From Gammaproteobacteria bacterium (GTDB lineage Bacteria; Pseudomonadota; Gammaproteobacteria; Pseudomonadales; Porticoccaceae), in contig JADJET010000006.1 of NCBI GenBank assembly GCA_016708925.1, positions 1 through 64,000 of the forward strand: a stretch of DNA of 64,000 nt, read 5' to 3'. A program made the position numbers and the translations under genes. The notes beneath the pieces were generated by a model that had not been told where the DNA came from, made no database searches, and saw only the letters and a list, made by a program, of their open reading frames with translations. Numbering within the stretch: the first letter of the stretch is position 1; every line of letters starts with the position of its first letter. Shown piece after piece: positions 8,400 through 16,768 of this stretch.

Positions 8400-9596
8400 A
8401 TGTTCACTGCCCTGGAATCCTATCCGCCAGATCCCATTTTGCGTTTGCTGGCGGACTTTCGCGCTGACCCCAATCCGCACAAGGTCGATCTCGGCGTCGG
8501 CGTCTACAAGGATGAGACTGGCCATACGCCCATCATGGGCGCCGTCAAAACGGCTGAGGCGCGGGTGTTCGCCGGCGAAGAGACCAAGTCCTACATCGGC
8601 CCCGCCGGCGTTCCGGAATTCAACGCTGCGATCAAAGACCTGATTTTCGGCGCACGGCATCCGGTGCTTGCCGACGCCCGGGTGGCGACCGTGCTGACGC
8701 CGGGCGGCTGCGGCGCGCTGCGCGTCGGCGCCGAGTTGCTCAAGCGCGCGGCCCCCGAAACCACGATCTGGGTCAGCGATCCCACCTGGGCCAATCACAT
8801 CCCGCTGCTGGGCAATGCCGGGCTGCGGATTCGCGAATACCCCTATTACGACCGGGAACACAGCGTCCTGCGTTTCGACGCCATGCTGTCGGCGCTGGCG
8901 GAATCCGGATCCGGAGACGTGGTGCTGTTGCACGGCTGCTGCCATAACCCCTGTGGCGCGGATCTGAACCTGGACCAGTGGCGCGCGGTGGCCGAGCTTG
9001 CGGAAAAACGCGGTTTCCTCCCCTTTGTGGATCTTGCGTACCAAGGCCTGGGCGACGGGCTGGACGTGGATGCCCAGGGGCTCCGGCTGCTCGCGGAACG
9101 TCTGCCCGAGATGCTGGTGGCAAGCTCCTGCTCCAAGAATTTCGGCCTCTACCGCGAGCGCGTCGGCAGCTTGTCGGTAGTGGGACAGAGCGCGCAGCGC
9201 GCCGAGATCACGGTCAGCCACGTCAACAATATCGTGCGCGGCATTTACTCGATGCCGCCATCTCACGGCGGCGCCATCGTCGCCGAGATTCTCAACGATC
9301 CGGAGCTGGACCGGCAGTGGCGCGATGAGCTTGACGTGATGCGCGACCGCATCAACGGCCTGCGCAAGTTGCTGAACAACAAGCTGCGCGCGCGCGGCGT
9401 CGATCGGGATTTTTCGTTTGTCGAGCGCGAGCGCGGCATGTTTTCGTTTCTGGGCCTCAGCGCCGAACAGGTGACGCGCCTGATCGACGAATACAGCATC
9501 TACATGGTCAATTCCAGTCGCATCAATGTCGCCGGTATCAGTCAGGCGAATGCGGATTATGTGGTGGAGGCGCTGGCGACGGTCATGGCGGGCTGA
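8400..9596 (+). CDS. Aspartate/aromatic aminotransferase (class I, PLP-dependent)
   Basis: PLP enzyme exchanging amino groups between aspartate or aromatic amino acids and 2-oxoglutarate. The 398-residue protein starts MFTALESYPPDPILRL, the usual start for AspC/TyrB proteins. The PLP lysine is Lys246 in SCSKNFGLYRERVG; the HGCCHNPCGADL and VDLAYQGLG motifs also fit. Substrate preference between aspartate (aspC) and aromatic (tyrB) types cannot be settled by eye, so no symbol is given. It stands alone between amgK-murU and a strong terminator; a TACAAT hexamer at 8274-8279 may be its -10 element. Confidence 0.9.
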   Translation: MFTALESYPPDPILRLLADFRADPNPHKVDLGVGVYKDETGHTPIMGAVKTAEARVFAGEETKSYIGPAGVPEFNAAIKDLIFGARHPVLADARVATVLTPGGCGALRVGAELLKRAAPETTIWVSDPTWANHIPLLGNAGLRIREYPYYDREHSVLRFDAMLSALAESGSGDVVLLHGCCHNPCGADLNLDQWRAVAELAEKRGFLPFVDLAYQGLGDGLDVDAQGLRLLAERLPEMLVASSCSKNFGLYRERVGSLSVVGQSAQRAEITVSHVNNIVRGIYSMPPSHGGAIVAEILNDPELDRQWRDELDVMRDRINGLRKLLNNKLRARGVDRDFSFVERERGMFSFLGLSAEQVTRLIDEYSIYMVNSSRINVAGISQANADYVVEALATVMAG

Positions 9597-9655
9597 CGGC
9601 CGCGGAAAGTAGAAAAGCTGCGGGCAGTAACAAGCGCGGGAAGAAAAACCGCAGG

Positions 9656-9696
9656 AAAACAAAAAGGGGGGTGTTGATCACCCCCCTTTTTGTTTT
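9656..9696. terminator. Strong bidirectional intrinsic terminator
   Basis: A perfect 18-bp inverted repeat (AAAACAAAAAGGGGGGTG with its complement, 9656-9673 and 9679-9696) encloses a 5-base loop TTGAT. The GC-rich inner stem is flanked by A and T tracts, so it forms a rho-independent terminator on either strand. It sits between the convergent aminotransferase and acyl-CoA synthetase genes. Confidence 0.93.
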
Positions 9697-9712
9697 GCCG
9701 GTGTTGCCGCGG

Positions 9713-11212
9713 CTATTTGTCGCTCACCTTGTAGCCGCCGTACATCTTGCGCAGCTCGGTCTTGAGGATCTTGCCGGCGCCGGATTTCGGCAGCTCCGGG
9801 ACAAAGTAGGCGGTTTTCGGCACCTTGAAGCGCGCCAGACACTGGTTGCAGTGCTCGATCAGATCGTTCTCGGTCATGCTGGCGCCGGGCTTCAGCACGA
9901 TGATGGCCGCAGGCACCTCCTGCCATTTGTCGTGGGGAATGCCGATAACCGCGACTTCCGCGACCGCCGGGTGACGGTAGATCGCTTGCTCCAGTTCCGC
10001 GGGATACACATTCTCGCCGCCGCTGATGATCATGTCTTTCTTGCGGTCGACGATGTAGAGGAAGCCTTCCTCGTCGAGATAGCCGAGGTCGCCGGAGTGA
10101 TACCAGCCGCCCCGCAGCGCTTCGGCCGTGGCTTCGGGCTTGTTCCAGTAGCCCTTCAGCATGTTGGGCCCGCGACAGAGTACCTCGCCCACGGTGCGGG
10201 CGGGCACATCCCGGCCTTCGTCGTCGATGATGCGGACATCGACAAAAAATGCCGGATAGCCGACCGAGCCGTTTTTGCGCTCGCAATCCCATTTGTCGAG
10301 GATGGCTACCAGCGGCGCCAGTTCCGTCATGCCGAAGCCCTCGTAGATGGCTAGACCGCGTTCCTGGAAGAACTTCAGGATCTTCAGCGGCGTCGGGGCG
10401 GCGCCGGTCATCAGGAACTCGACCGAGCTGAGGTCGTATTCCTTCTTGCCCAGTTCCTCGACGATCATCTGCCACATGGAGGGCACACAGAACAGTCCGG
10501 TGAGGCGCTCGCGCTCGGTGACTTCCAGTACCGCGCGCGCATCGAACGTGGGCAGGGTGACGACGGTGCCGCCCTGGAACAGGGTCGGCAGCACCGTCAC
10601 GCTGGTGCCGCCGATATGGAACATGGGCGCCACGCCCAGCGCGACGGTGCCGGCGTGAATCGGCAGCCGCTGGGTGGTGTGGATGACGTTCCAGGTGTGG
10701 TTGGCGTGCGTCAGCATCGCGCCCTTGGGGCGTCCGGTGGTGCCGGAGGTGTACATCAGCAGGGCGACATCGTCGGGATGCACGTTGGCGTTGATTTCCG
10801 TGTCCTGCGCGGCGGCCAGAAAGGCTTCGTATTCCGCTTCGTCGTCGCAGCTGTTGCTGCGCCCGCAGTAGACGATCTTGTCGAAGTGAACACCGTGCTG
10901 GAGGCCCTCGGCCAGATGGCGGAATTCGTTGTGGTAGAAGAAGGTGCGCGCGCCGGAGTCCTGGATGATGTATTCGATTTCCGGCACGGTCAGGCGGAAA
11001 TTGATCGGCAGAAAGATGGCGCCCAGTTTTGCAACGGCGAAAATCAGCTCCAGTTGCGTATGGCCGTTCTGCAGCAGTGAACAGACGCGGTCGCCAGGTC
11101 GCACGCCGCTGTCGCGCAGGGCGTTGGCGAGGCGATTGCAGCGCCGGTTCAGATCCCGATAAGTGAAGCGTAAATGGCGGTCCACGATTGCCAGACGGTC
11201 ACCGGAGATCAT
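9713..11212 (-). CDS. AMP-dependent acyl-CoA synthetase (N-terminus probably lost to a frameshift)
   Basis: Adenylate-forming ligase that activates a carboxylic acid as acyl-AMP and transfers it to CoA. The 499-residue open frame has the AMP-binding signature YTSGTTGRPKGAMLTH, the GFGMTE motif, the YHSGDLGYLDEEGFLYIVDR hinge region and the C-terminal PKSGAGKILKTELR with the catalytic lysine. The start at MISGDRLAIVD lacks the usual 12-20 opening residues and has no properly spaced ribosome binding site. The missing residues are found in another frame just upstream (11215-11252), suggesting a one-base indel. The substrate could be a fatty or aromatic acid; the sequence does not say. Confidence 0.85.
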   Translation of the reverse strand: MISGDRLAIVDRHLRFTYRDLNRRCNRLANALRDSGVRPGDRVCSLLQNGHTQLELIFAVAKLGAIFLPINFRLTVPEIEYIIQDSGARTFFYHNEFRHLAEGLQHGVHFDKIVYCGRSNSCDDEAEYEAFLAAAQDTEINANVHPDDVALLMYTSGTTGRPKGAMLTHANHTWNVIHTTQRLPIHAGTVALGVAPMFHIGGTSVTVLPTLFQGGTVVTLPTFDARAVLEVTERERLTGLFCVPSMWQMIVEELGKKEYDLSSVEFLMTGAAPTPLKILKFFQERGLAIYEGFGMTELAPLVAILDKWDCERKNGSVGYPAFFVDVRIIDDEGRDVPARTVGEVLCRGPNMLKGYWNKPEATAEALRGGWYHSGDLGYLDEEGFLYIVDRKKDMIISGGENVYPAELEQAIYRHPAVAEVAVIGIPHDKWQEVPAAIIVLKPGASMTENDLIEHCNQCLARFKVPKTAYFVPELPKSGAGKILKTELRKMYGGYKVSDK

Positions 11213-11214
11213 CT

Positions 11215-11252
11215 CCCCGTTTGGTCACCCAATATCCCAACCCCTGATCCAT
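11215..11252 (-). other. Frame-shifted N-terminal codons of the acyl-CoA synthetase
   Basis: On the minus strand an ATG at 11252 is preceded at 5 bp by a good ribosome binding site (GCGAGG, 11258-11263) and encodes MDQGLGYWVTKR, the typical opening of these ligases, before leaving frame at a run of four G (plus-strand C run 11215-11218). Removing one G would read KREMISGDRLAIVD straight into the downstream gene. Either a real mutation or a sequencing or assembly error. Confidence 0.6.
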
Positions 11253-11397
11253 AACAACCTCGCTGACTTTCTCGTTGGTATCAAAAATTCTGTGGACGGT
11301 ACGCAAAGCCGTAAAAGGGTAGCAATTACTATCATCATGGGCAAATGCGTTAGCCGGTTTCTCTTCGGGTATGGCCGGATTCGGATGGGCTTGCCCG

Positions 11398-11403
11398 TAT
11401 AAT
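11398..11403 (+). promoter_or_regulatory. Consensus -10 element before the VanZ-like gene
   Basis: A perfect TATAAT ends 29 bp before the ATG at 11433. No convincing -35 hexamer is found at 16-18 bp. It lies in the 180-bp divergent gap with the acyl-CoA synthetase. Confidence 0.5.
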
Positions 11404-11432
11404 TCCCGGACTCGTTTGGTGCAGGAACTGCG

Positions 11433-11822
11433 ATGACACACGATATTCGGCGCTGGTGGCGTGCCGTTTTCTGGGTGACGGTGGTCCTTGTGAGCTGGGC
11501 GTCACTGCGCCCGATCACGGCCGAAGAGTGGTTCTCCGGGCAGGACAAGGTGCTGCACCTGCTGGCGTACAGCGGATTGTATGGGCTCGGGCGACTGGCG
11601 TTTTCCTGGCACGGGTGGCGGCTCTCCAGCGCGCTGCTGACTTACGGCGTGATCATCGAATTGTTGCAATCCCTCACGCCGCACCGCTTCATGTCCGCCG
11701 CCGACGTGGTTGCCAATGCGGCGGGGTTGGCGGTTGGCGCGCTGGTACTTGCCCGCGTGCAGTGCCGCTGGCCCGCGCTGTGGACGGCCATTGCGGCCCG
11801 GGGAGAACCCGAGTGCCGATAG
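11433..11822 (+). CDS. VanZ-like family membrane protein
   Basis: A 129-residue membrane protein with about four hydrophobic segments (around residues 10-25, 40-57, 62-80 and 90-107). The motif QDKVLHLLAYSGLYGLGRLAF followed by TYGVIIELLQSLTPHRFMSAADVVANAAG is characteristic of the VanZ-like domain, with conserved His, Glu and Asp residues in the membrane. The founding VanZ raises teicoplanin resistance, but chromosomal homologues like this one have no established role. The 3' end overlaps the DUF815 gene by 10 bp, so the two are probably co-translated. Confidence 0.85.
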   Translation: MTHDIRRWWRAVFWVTVVLVSWASLRPITAEEWFSGQDKVLHLLAYSGLYGLGRLAFSWHGWRLSSALLTYGVIIELLQSLTPHRFMSAADVVANAAGLAVGALVLARVQCRWPALWTAIAARGEPECR

Positions 11823-12598
11823 ATTGGACACACGCGTTGGCGGCAGTGTGGCGGCCGCGCACTGCCGGGCTGCGCGAAGTGCGTCGCCTCGATCCGATCC
11901 GGCTCGACGACCTGCTCGGCATCGCCGCACAAAAGGCCGAGCTGGTGCGCAACACCGAGGATTTTCTCGCTGGCCGGCCAGCGCGCAATGCGCTGCTGTG
12001 GGGCAGTCGCGGGACCGGGAAATCCTCGCTGATCAAAGCCCTGCTGAATGATTATGCCGGGGCGGGCCTGCGAGTCATCGAGATCGACAAGGCCGATCTG
12101 GCCGATTTGCCGGATGTTGTCGATGACGTCCGCGATCTGCCCCAGCGCTTCATCGTGTTCTGCGACGACCTGTCGTTCGAGGCGGACGAAACGCTCTACA
12201 AGCACCTCAAGAGCGTGCTCGAAGGCTCCATCGAGCTGCCACCGGAAAACGTGCTGGTCTATGCCACCTCGAATCGGCGCCATCTGATTGCCGAGCCGAC
12301 CTCGGATAACCAGGGCGTGGAGATCGTCGCCGGCGAGCTGCACTATGGCGACGTGATCGAAGAAAAACTGTCCCTTGCCGACCGCTTCGGGCTGTGGCTT
12401 TCCTTCTATCCCAACAGCCTGGAGCAGTATCTCGCCATCGTGGATCATCTGTGCGCCGACGCCGGCGGCGACCGCCCGGCGCTGCACCTTGCGGCGCGCC
12501 AGTTTGCGATGACGCGGGCGTCGCGCAGCGGGCGCACCGCGCGCCAGTTCTCGCATGCCTGGCGCAATCGCAGCGCCCCAGCGTCCTCGCTGCTGTAA
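11813..12598 (+). CDS. DUF815 family P-loop ATPase
   Basis: A 261-residue AAA-type ATPase of the DUF815 family, function unknown. It shows a Walker A motif GSRGTGKSS (about residues 62-70), a Walker B-like IVFCDDLSFE and the conserved YATSNRRHL sensor region, with a C-terminal helical segment. The start is a GTG (VPIDWTHALAAV) inside the 3' end of the VanZ-like gene. The frame stays open far upstream, but that part only mirrors the VanZ gene. Convergent with holA, whose stop codon is immediately adjacent. Confidence 0.88.
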   Translation: MPIDWTHALAAVWRPRTAGLREVRRLDPIRLDDLLGIAAQKAELVRNTEDFLAGRPARNALLWGSRGTGKSSLIKALLNDYAGAGLRVIEIDKADLADLPDVVDDVRDLPQRFIVFCDDLSFEADETLYKHLKSVLEGSIELPPENVLVYATSNRRHLIAEPTSDNQGVEIVAGELHYGDVIEEKLSLADRFGLWLSFYPNSLEQYLAIVDHLCADAGGDRPALHLAARQFAMTRASRSGRTARQFSHAWRNRSAPASSLL

Positions 12599-13663
12599 TC
12601 AGGCGCGCGCGCCGCGGCGCCCCTGCTCCAGCCCCAGGCGCAGATTGGCGGGATGGATGGCATTGCGTCCACACAGGGACAGCAGGATGTCGAGCAGATC
12701 GTCCCAGGGGGAGGCGTCGCGCACGCCCTTGATGGCGCGATCCGCGCCGGCCAGTTGGCGCAGCAGCAGGTTGATTTGCGCCGGGCGGACGCGTTGGGCG
12801 ATGTCGCGCAGCAGGTCCTTGCGGTTATCCCAGACGCGGGCATCCTTGAAAATTTGCTCCTGCCGCGCGCGCCCGGCGCCCTGCAGCCGCGCGATGATCA
12901 GCGTATCCCGCGTCAGCGCCCAGAGCACGGCCGCCGGCTCCACGCCTTCATCGCGCAGTCCACGCAGCGAGCGGCTGGCGGCCTGGGCGTTACCCGCCAG
13001 TGCGTGGTCGGCGAGTTTGAAGATGTTAAAGCGCGCCGAATCGGCCACCGCGGTGGATATGGCATCGACGTCGAGCTCGCCCGCGGGCGCCAGCAGGCGG
13101 AGTTTTTCGACTTCCTGGGCAGCGGCGAGCAGGTTGCCCTCGACCCGCTCGGCCAGCAGTTCCGCTGCCGGTCCACTGATCGCGAGACCCGCGCGGCGCA
13201 GTCGGGTGGTGATCCACTGCGGGAGTCCGGCACGGTCGATCGGCCAGATCTGGAGCTGCGCTCCGGTCTGGGCGAGGCCCTTGACCCAGGCAGAGGCCTG
13301 CGCGTTGCGATCCAGTCTGGGGGTGATCACCAGTATCAGCAGTTCGTCGCCGGCGAGGCGGCACAGCTCGACCAGCACCTTGCTGCCCAGATCGCCCGGC
13401 TTGGCAGTCGCGAGGCGGATTTCCAGGATTTTGCGCTCGGCGAACAATGAGCGTGCGCCGGCCTCGGCGAGCAGGGCGTCCCAATCGAACTGACGCCCAT
13501 CGGCGTGATAGACCTGACGCTCGGTAAAGCCGCGTTTTCGCGCGGCGGCACGAATCCGGTCCGCGCTTTCCTGGATCAGCAGCGGTTCATCGCCACTGAG
13601 CAAATAGGCGGACGCCAGCGTGGCGTCGAGATGGGATTCCAGCGCTTCAGGGCGCAGCTGCAT
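12599..13663 (-). CDS. holA: DNA polymerase III subunit delta
   Basis: Delta subunit of the clamp loader, which opens the beta sliding clamp and loads it on primed DNA. The 354-residue length is normal (E. coli 343). The opening MQLRPEALESHLDATLASAYLL, then SGDEPLLIQESADRIRAA and the YHADGRQFDWDALL segment match HolA. The start codon lies inside lptE (17-bp overlap), the conserved lptE-holA arrangement. Supported by family pattern and synteny. Confidence 0.93.
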   Translation of the reverse strand: MQLRPEALESHLDATLASAYLLSGDEPLLIQESADRIRAAARKRGFTERQVYHADGRQFDWDALLAEAGARSLFAERKILEIRLATAKPGDLGSKVLVELCRLAGDELLILVITPRLDRNAQASAWVKGLAQTGAQLQIWPIDRAGLPQWITTRLRRAGLAISGPAAELLAERVEGNLLAAAQEVEKLRLLAPAGELDVDAISTAVADSARFNIFKLADHALAGNAQAASRSLRGLRDEGVEPAAVLWALTRDTLIIARLQGAGRARQEQIFKDARVWDNRKDLLRDIAQRVRPAQINLLLRQLAGADRAIKGVRDASPWDDLLDILLSLCGRNAIHPANLRLGLEQGRRGARA

Positions 13664-14204
13664 GGCTGGCGGCGCGCGGCCCGATCCGCTGCAGGTAGTT
13701 GATCAGCTGGCGCACCAGGCTGGTACGCATCTCCCTGCGCAGCAGCTTCGCTTCATCATCGGTGGCCAGGACGTTGTTTTCGTCGTATTCGAACACGCGC
13801 TCGTCGCTGACCGTGGTGGGCGGGGTGACTTCGGTGCCGTCGGCGGCGAGTATGGTGAACTTCAACTCTTCCGAAATTTCGAGTTCGGAGATGCGGGCCT
13901 GACCGCTGATGGTTGCGGTGCGTCGTTTCGAGCGTTGATCGAGGAATACCAGGCTGTACTGCGCTTCCTTGGCGCTCTCCTTGAGCTCAATGTCCAGGGC
14001 CTGCAAATTCCGCTCTAGTTCGCGCTTCAGCTCGTTGTCAATTGGGCGGCCGCCGATATGCAGACTGTCGACATTCTGCGGCGAATCGCCGTGACCGCGC
14101 AGTTGCCAGCCGCAGCTGCTACTGAGCAGTACCAAGACCAGCAGGCAGATGCAAGGCACCGTGCCCGGGTGCGGGCGGCGCGGGGAAAAAGAACCTGGGG
14201 TCAT
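13647..14204 (-). CDS. lptE: LPS-assembly lipoprotein LptE
   Basis: Outer-membrane lipoprotein that plugs and helps fold the LptD barrel. The 185-residue precursor has a hydrophobic signal (about 15-28) and a lipobox ending LLSSSC, placing the lipidated cysteine near residue 31, followed by GWQLRG, the usual opening of mature LptE. The C-terminal MRTSLVRQLINYLQRI helix is also typical. It starts 34 bp after leuS on the same strand and overlaps holA, so leuS-lptE-holA form one transcription unit. Confidence 0.92.
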   Translation of the reverse strand: MTPGSFSPRRPHPGTVPCICLLVLVLLSSSCGWQLRGHGDSPQNVDSLHIGGRPIDNELKRELERNLQALDIELKESAKEAQYSLVFLDQRSKRRTATISGQARISELEISEELKFTILAADGTEVTPPTTVSDERVFEYDENNVLATDDEAKLLRREMRTSLVRQLINYLQRIGPRAASHAAAP

Positions 14205-14238
14205 GGCGTGATTCCGGTTGGTGGGCGGCGGGAGGCGG

Positions 14239-16698
14239 TCAATCGGTGACGATATTCACCAGGCGCTGCGGCACCAGGATCACTTTACGGACGCTTTTCC
14301 CTGCGGTAAAGCGCTGCACGTTGGCGTCCGCGAGCGCCAGCGTCTGAATAACTTCGCGCTCAACGCCGGCGGCGACCTGCAATTGCGCGCGCACCTTGCC
14401 GTTGACCTGCACGGCAAGCGTGATCCGGTCCAGTTGGAGCGCGGCGGGATCGGCGACTGGCCAGCGCGCGTCCACGACGGGCTCCGCGTGGCCGAGATGT
14501 TCCCACAATGCTTGCGTGATGTGGGGCACGACGGGTGCGAGCAGCAGCACGGCCGCCTCTAACGCCTCCCGTTCGGCGGCCAGCGCGGGCGGCGCCTGCG
14601 GATCGAGCCGGGATATTTCGTTCAGCAGCTCCATCACCGCGGCGATGGCGGTATTGAATGTCTGCCGGCGGCCGTAGTCGTCGCTGACCTTGGCGATGGT
14701 CGCGTGGGTCTTGCGGTGCAGCGCGGCCGCGGCGTCGGTCAGGGCTCCAACGTCGAGCGGCCCGCACGGACCGCGACCGAGATGGACGTGGACGGCTTTC
14801 CACAGCCGGCGCAGAAAACGATAAGCACCCGCAACGCCTTCGTCCGACCACTCCAGGGACTGCTCGGGCGGCGCCGCGAACATGGTGAACAGGCGCACGG
14901 TATCGGCGCCGTAGCGATCGATCAGCGCCTGGGGATCGACGGTATTGCCCTTGGATTTCGACATCTTGCTGCCGTCTTTCAGCACCATGCCCTGACATAG
15001 CAGCCGCGTGAACGGCTCGTCGCTGGCCAGCAGGCCTTCGTCCCGCATCAGCTTGTGGAAGAAGCGCGCATACAGCAGGTGCAGGATGGCGTGTTCGATG
15101 CCGCCCACATACTGGTCCACGGGCAGCCAGTAGCTGGCGGCGGCGGTGTCGAGCATGCCACCGTCGTAATCCGGGCAGGTGAAGCGGGCGTAATACCAGG
15201 ACGACTCCATGAAGGTGTCGAAGGTATCGGTCTCCCGCACCCGGGGCGCACCGTCGAGTTCGGTCTGGCGCCAGGTCGGGTCGGCCTTGATGGGCGAGTG
15301 GACGCCGTCCATGACCACGTCTTCCGGCAGCAACACCGGCAGCCGGTCGGCGGGCACGGGGATCACCTGTTGGTCGCCGTCGTAGAGCATGGGGATGGGA
15401 GCGCCCCAGTAGCGCTGTCGCGACACGCCCCAGTCGCGCAGGCGGAAATTGGTGGTGACCTTGCCCCGGCCCCGCTCGACCAGGGCCTGGGCGATGGCGT
15501 CGAACGCGGCGTCGAATTCCAGCCCGTCGAAGGCGCCGGAATTCACCAGCCGGCCCTTGTCCACGAATGCGCCCTGGGTCAGGTCGCAGGGGCTGCCGTC
15601 CGTCGGCGCTATGACCTGGGCGATGGGCAGCGCGTACTGGACGGCAAACTCCCAGTCGCGCTGGTCGTGGGCCGGCACCGCCATCACCGCTCCGGTGCCG
15701 TAATCCATCAGCACATAGTTGGCGATCCACACCGGCAGCGGCGCGCCGGTGAGTGGATGCAGCGCCCTGAGGCCCGTGTCCCTGCCGCGCTTGGTCATGG
15801 TGGCCATGTCCGCTTCGGCGACCGATTGCTGGCGGCACTCGGCAATGAATCCGGCCAGTTCGGGATCGGCGTCAGCCAGTGCCCGGGCGATGGGATGCTC
15901 CGCCGCCAGGCTCAGATAGGTGACACCCATCAGGGTGTCGGGACGGGTGGTGTACACCTCGAATCCGGTGTGCTCCGCGACCGCGTCGGCAAGGTCGAAA
16001 CGGATGGTCACGCCGCGGCTTTTGCCGATCCAGTTGCGCTGCATGGTGCGCACCTGCTCCGGCCAGTCATCGAGCGTGTCGAGATCCCGCAACAGTTCTT
16101 CGGCGTAGGCGGTGATGCGGATGAACCACTGCGGAATCTCGCGCCGCTGCACCGGGGTATCGCAGCGCCAGCAGCAGCCGTCGATGACCTGTTCGTTGGC
16201 CAGCACGGTCTGGTCGTTGGGGCACCAGTTGACCGCGCTCACCTTGTTGTAGACCAGCCCCTTTGCGTACAGGCGGGTGAAGAACCACTGTTCCCAGCGG
16301 TAGTAATCGGGCTTGCAGGTGGCCAGTTCGCGATCCCAGTCGTACCCGAAACCCAGGGCTTTGAGCTGGGCTTTCATGTACTGGATATTGGCGTAAGTCC
16401 AGGCCGCGGGTGCGGTATTGTTTTGCAGGGCAGCGTTTTCCGCCGGTAACCCGAACGCATCCCAGCCCATGGGTTGCAGCACATTCTTGCCCAGCATGCG
16501 CTGGTAACGACTGATGACATCGGCGATGGAATAGTTGCGCACATGGCCCATGTGCAGCTTGCCGCTGGGATAGGGAAACATGGCGAGACAGTAGTATTTC
16601 TCCCGGCTCGGGTCCGCGCGAACGGCGAAGGTACGGTGCTGTTCCCACGCCTTCTGGACCTGCGGCTCGATGCGCTCGGGGTGATACTGGTCTTCCAT
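14239..16698 (-). CDS. leuS: Leucyl-tRNA synthetase
   Basis: Class I synthetase charging tRNA-Leu. The 819-residue protein has the HIGH-type motif in PYPSGKLHMGHVRNYSI (about 42-58), the CP1 editing domain with TTRPDTLMGVTYL, and the KMSKS motif in DGSKMSKSKGN. It is about 40 residues shorter than E. coli LeuS, within bacterial variation, and all catalytic and editing motifs are present. The start MEDQYHPERIEPQVQKAW is the typical LeuS opening. It begins the leuS-lptE-holA unit. Confidence 0.96.
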   Translation of the reverse strand: MEDQYHPERIEPQVQKAWEQHRTFAVRADPSREKYYCLAMFPYPSGKLHMGHVRNYSIADVISRYQRMLGKNVLQPMGWDAFGLPAENAALQNNTAPAAWTYANIQYMKAQLKALGFGYDWDRELATCKPDYYRWEQWFFTRLYAKGLVYNKVSAVNWCPNDQTVLANEQVIDGCCWRCDTPVQRREIPQWFIRITAYAEELLRDLDTLDDWPEQVRTMQRNWIGKSRGVTIRFDLADAVAEHTGFEVYTTRPDTLMGVTYLSLAAEHPIARALADADPELAGFIAECRQQSVAEADMATMTKRGRDTGLRALHPLTGAPLPVWIANYVLMDYGTGAVMAVPAHDQRDWEFAVQYALPIAQVIAPTDGSPCDLTQGAFVDKGRLVNSGAFDGLEFDAAFDAIAQALVERGRGKVTTNFRLRDWGVSRQRYWGAPIPMLYDGDQQVIPVPADRLPVLLPEDVVMDGVHSPIKADPTWRQTELDGAPRVRETDTFDTFMESSWYYARFTCPDYDGGMLDTAAASYWLPVDQYVGGIEHAILHLLYARFFHKLMRDEGLLASDEPFTRLLCQGMVLKDGSKMSKSKGNTVDPQALIDRYGADTVRLFTMFAAPPEQSLEWSDEGVAGAYRFLRRLWKAVHVHLGRGPCGPLDVGALTDAAAALHRKTHATIAKVSDDYGRRQTFNTAIAAVMELLNEISRLDPQAPPALAAEREALEAAVLLLAPVVPHITQALWEHLGHAEPVVDARWPVADPAALQLDRITLAVQVNGKVRAQLQVAAGVEREVIQTLALADANVQRFTAGKSVRKVILVPQRLVNIVTD

Positions 16699-16742
16699 CG
16701 GGTGCTGTTCCAGATAGCGGCGGGCCGCCGCGAAAGCGCGGA

Positions 16743-16748
16743 ATTATA
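16743..16748 (-). promoter_or_regulatory. Consensus -10 element for leuS
   Basis: On the minus strand TATAAT lies 44 bp before the leuS ATG. A short hairpin (CCGCG, loop AAAG, CGCGG; 16728-16741) directly follows and would lie in the leader. No good -35 is visible because that position falls in the end of lnt. Confidence 0.5.
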
Positions 16749-16768
16749 GGGGAAAGGTGCGGACCGAC

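Noticed and set aside
7917..9662. A 581-codon minus-strand frame opposite the aminotransferase
   Set aside because: Composition is that of an antisense shadow; it also runs through the end of murU and the terminator region has no role for it.
11199..11441. An 80-codon minus-strand frame upstream of the acyl-CoA synthetase as a separate small gene
   Set aside because: Only its last part (MDQGLGYWVTKR) is meaningful and fits as the frame-shifted start of the synthetase; the rest crosses the VanZ promoter.
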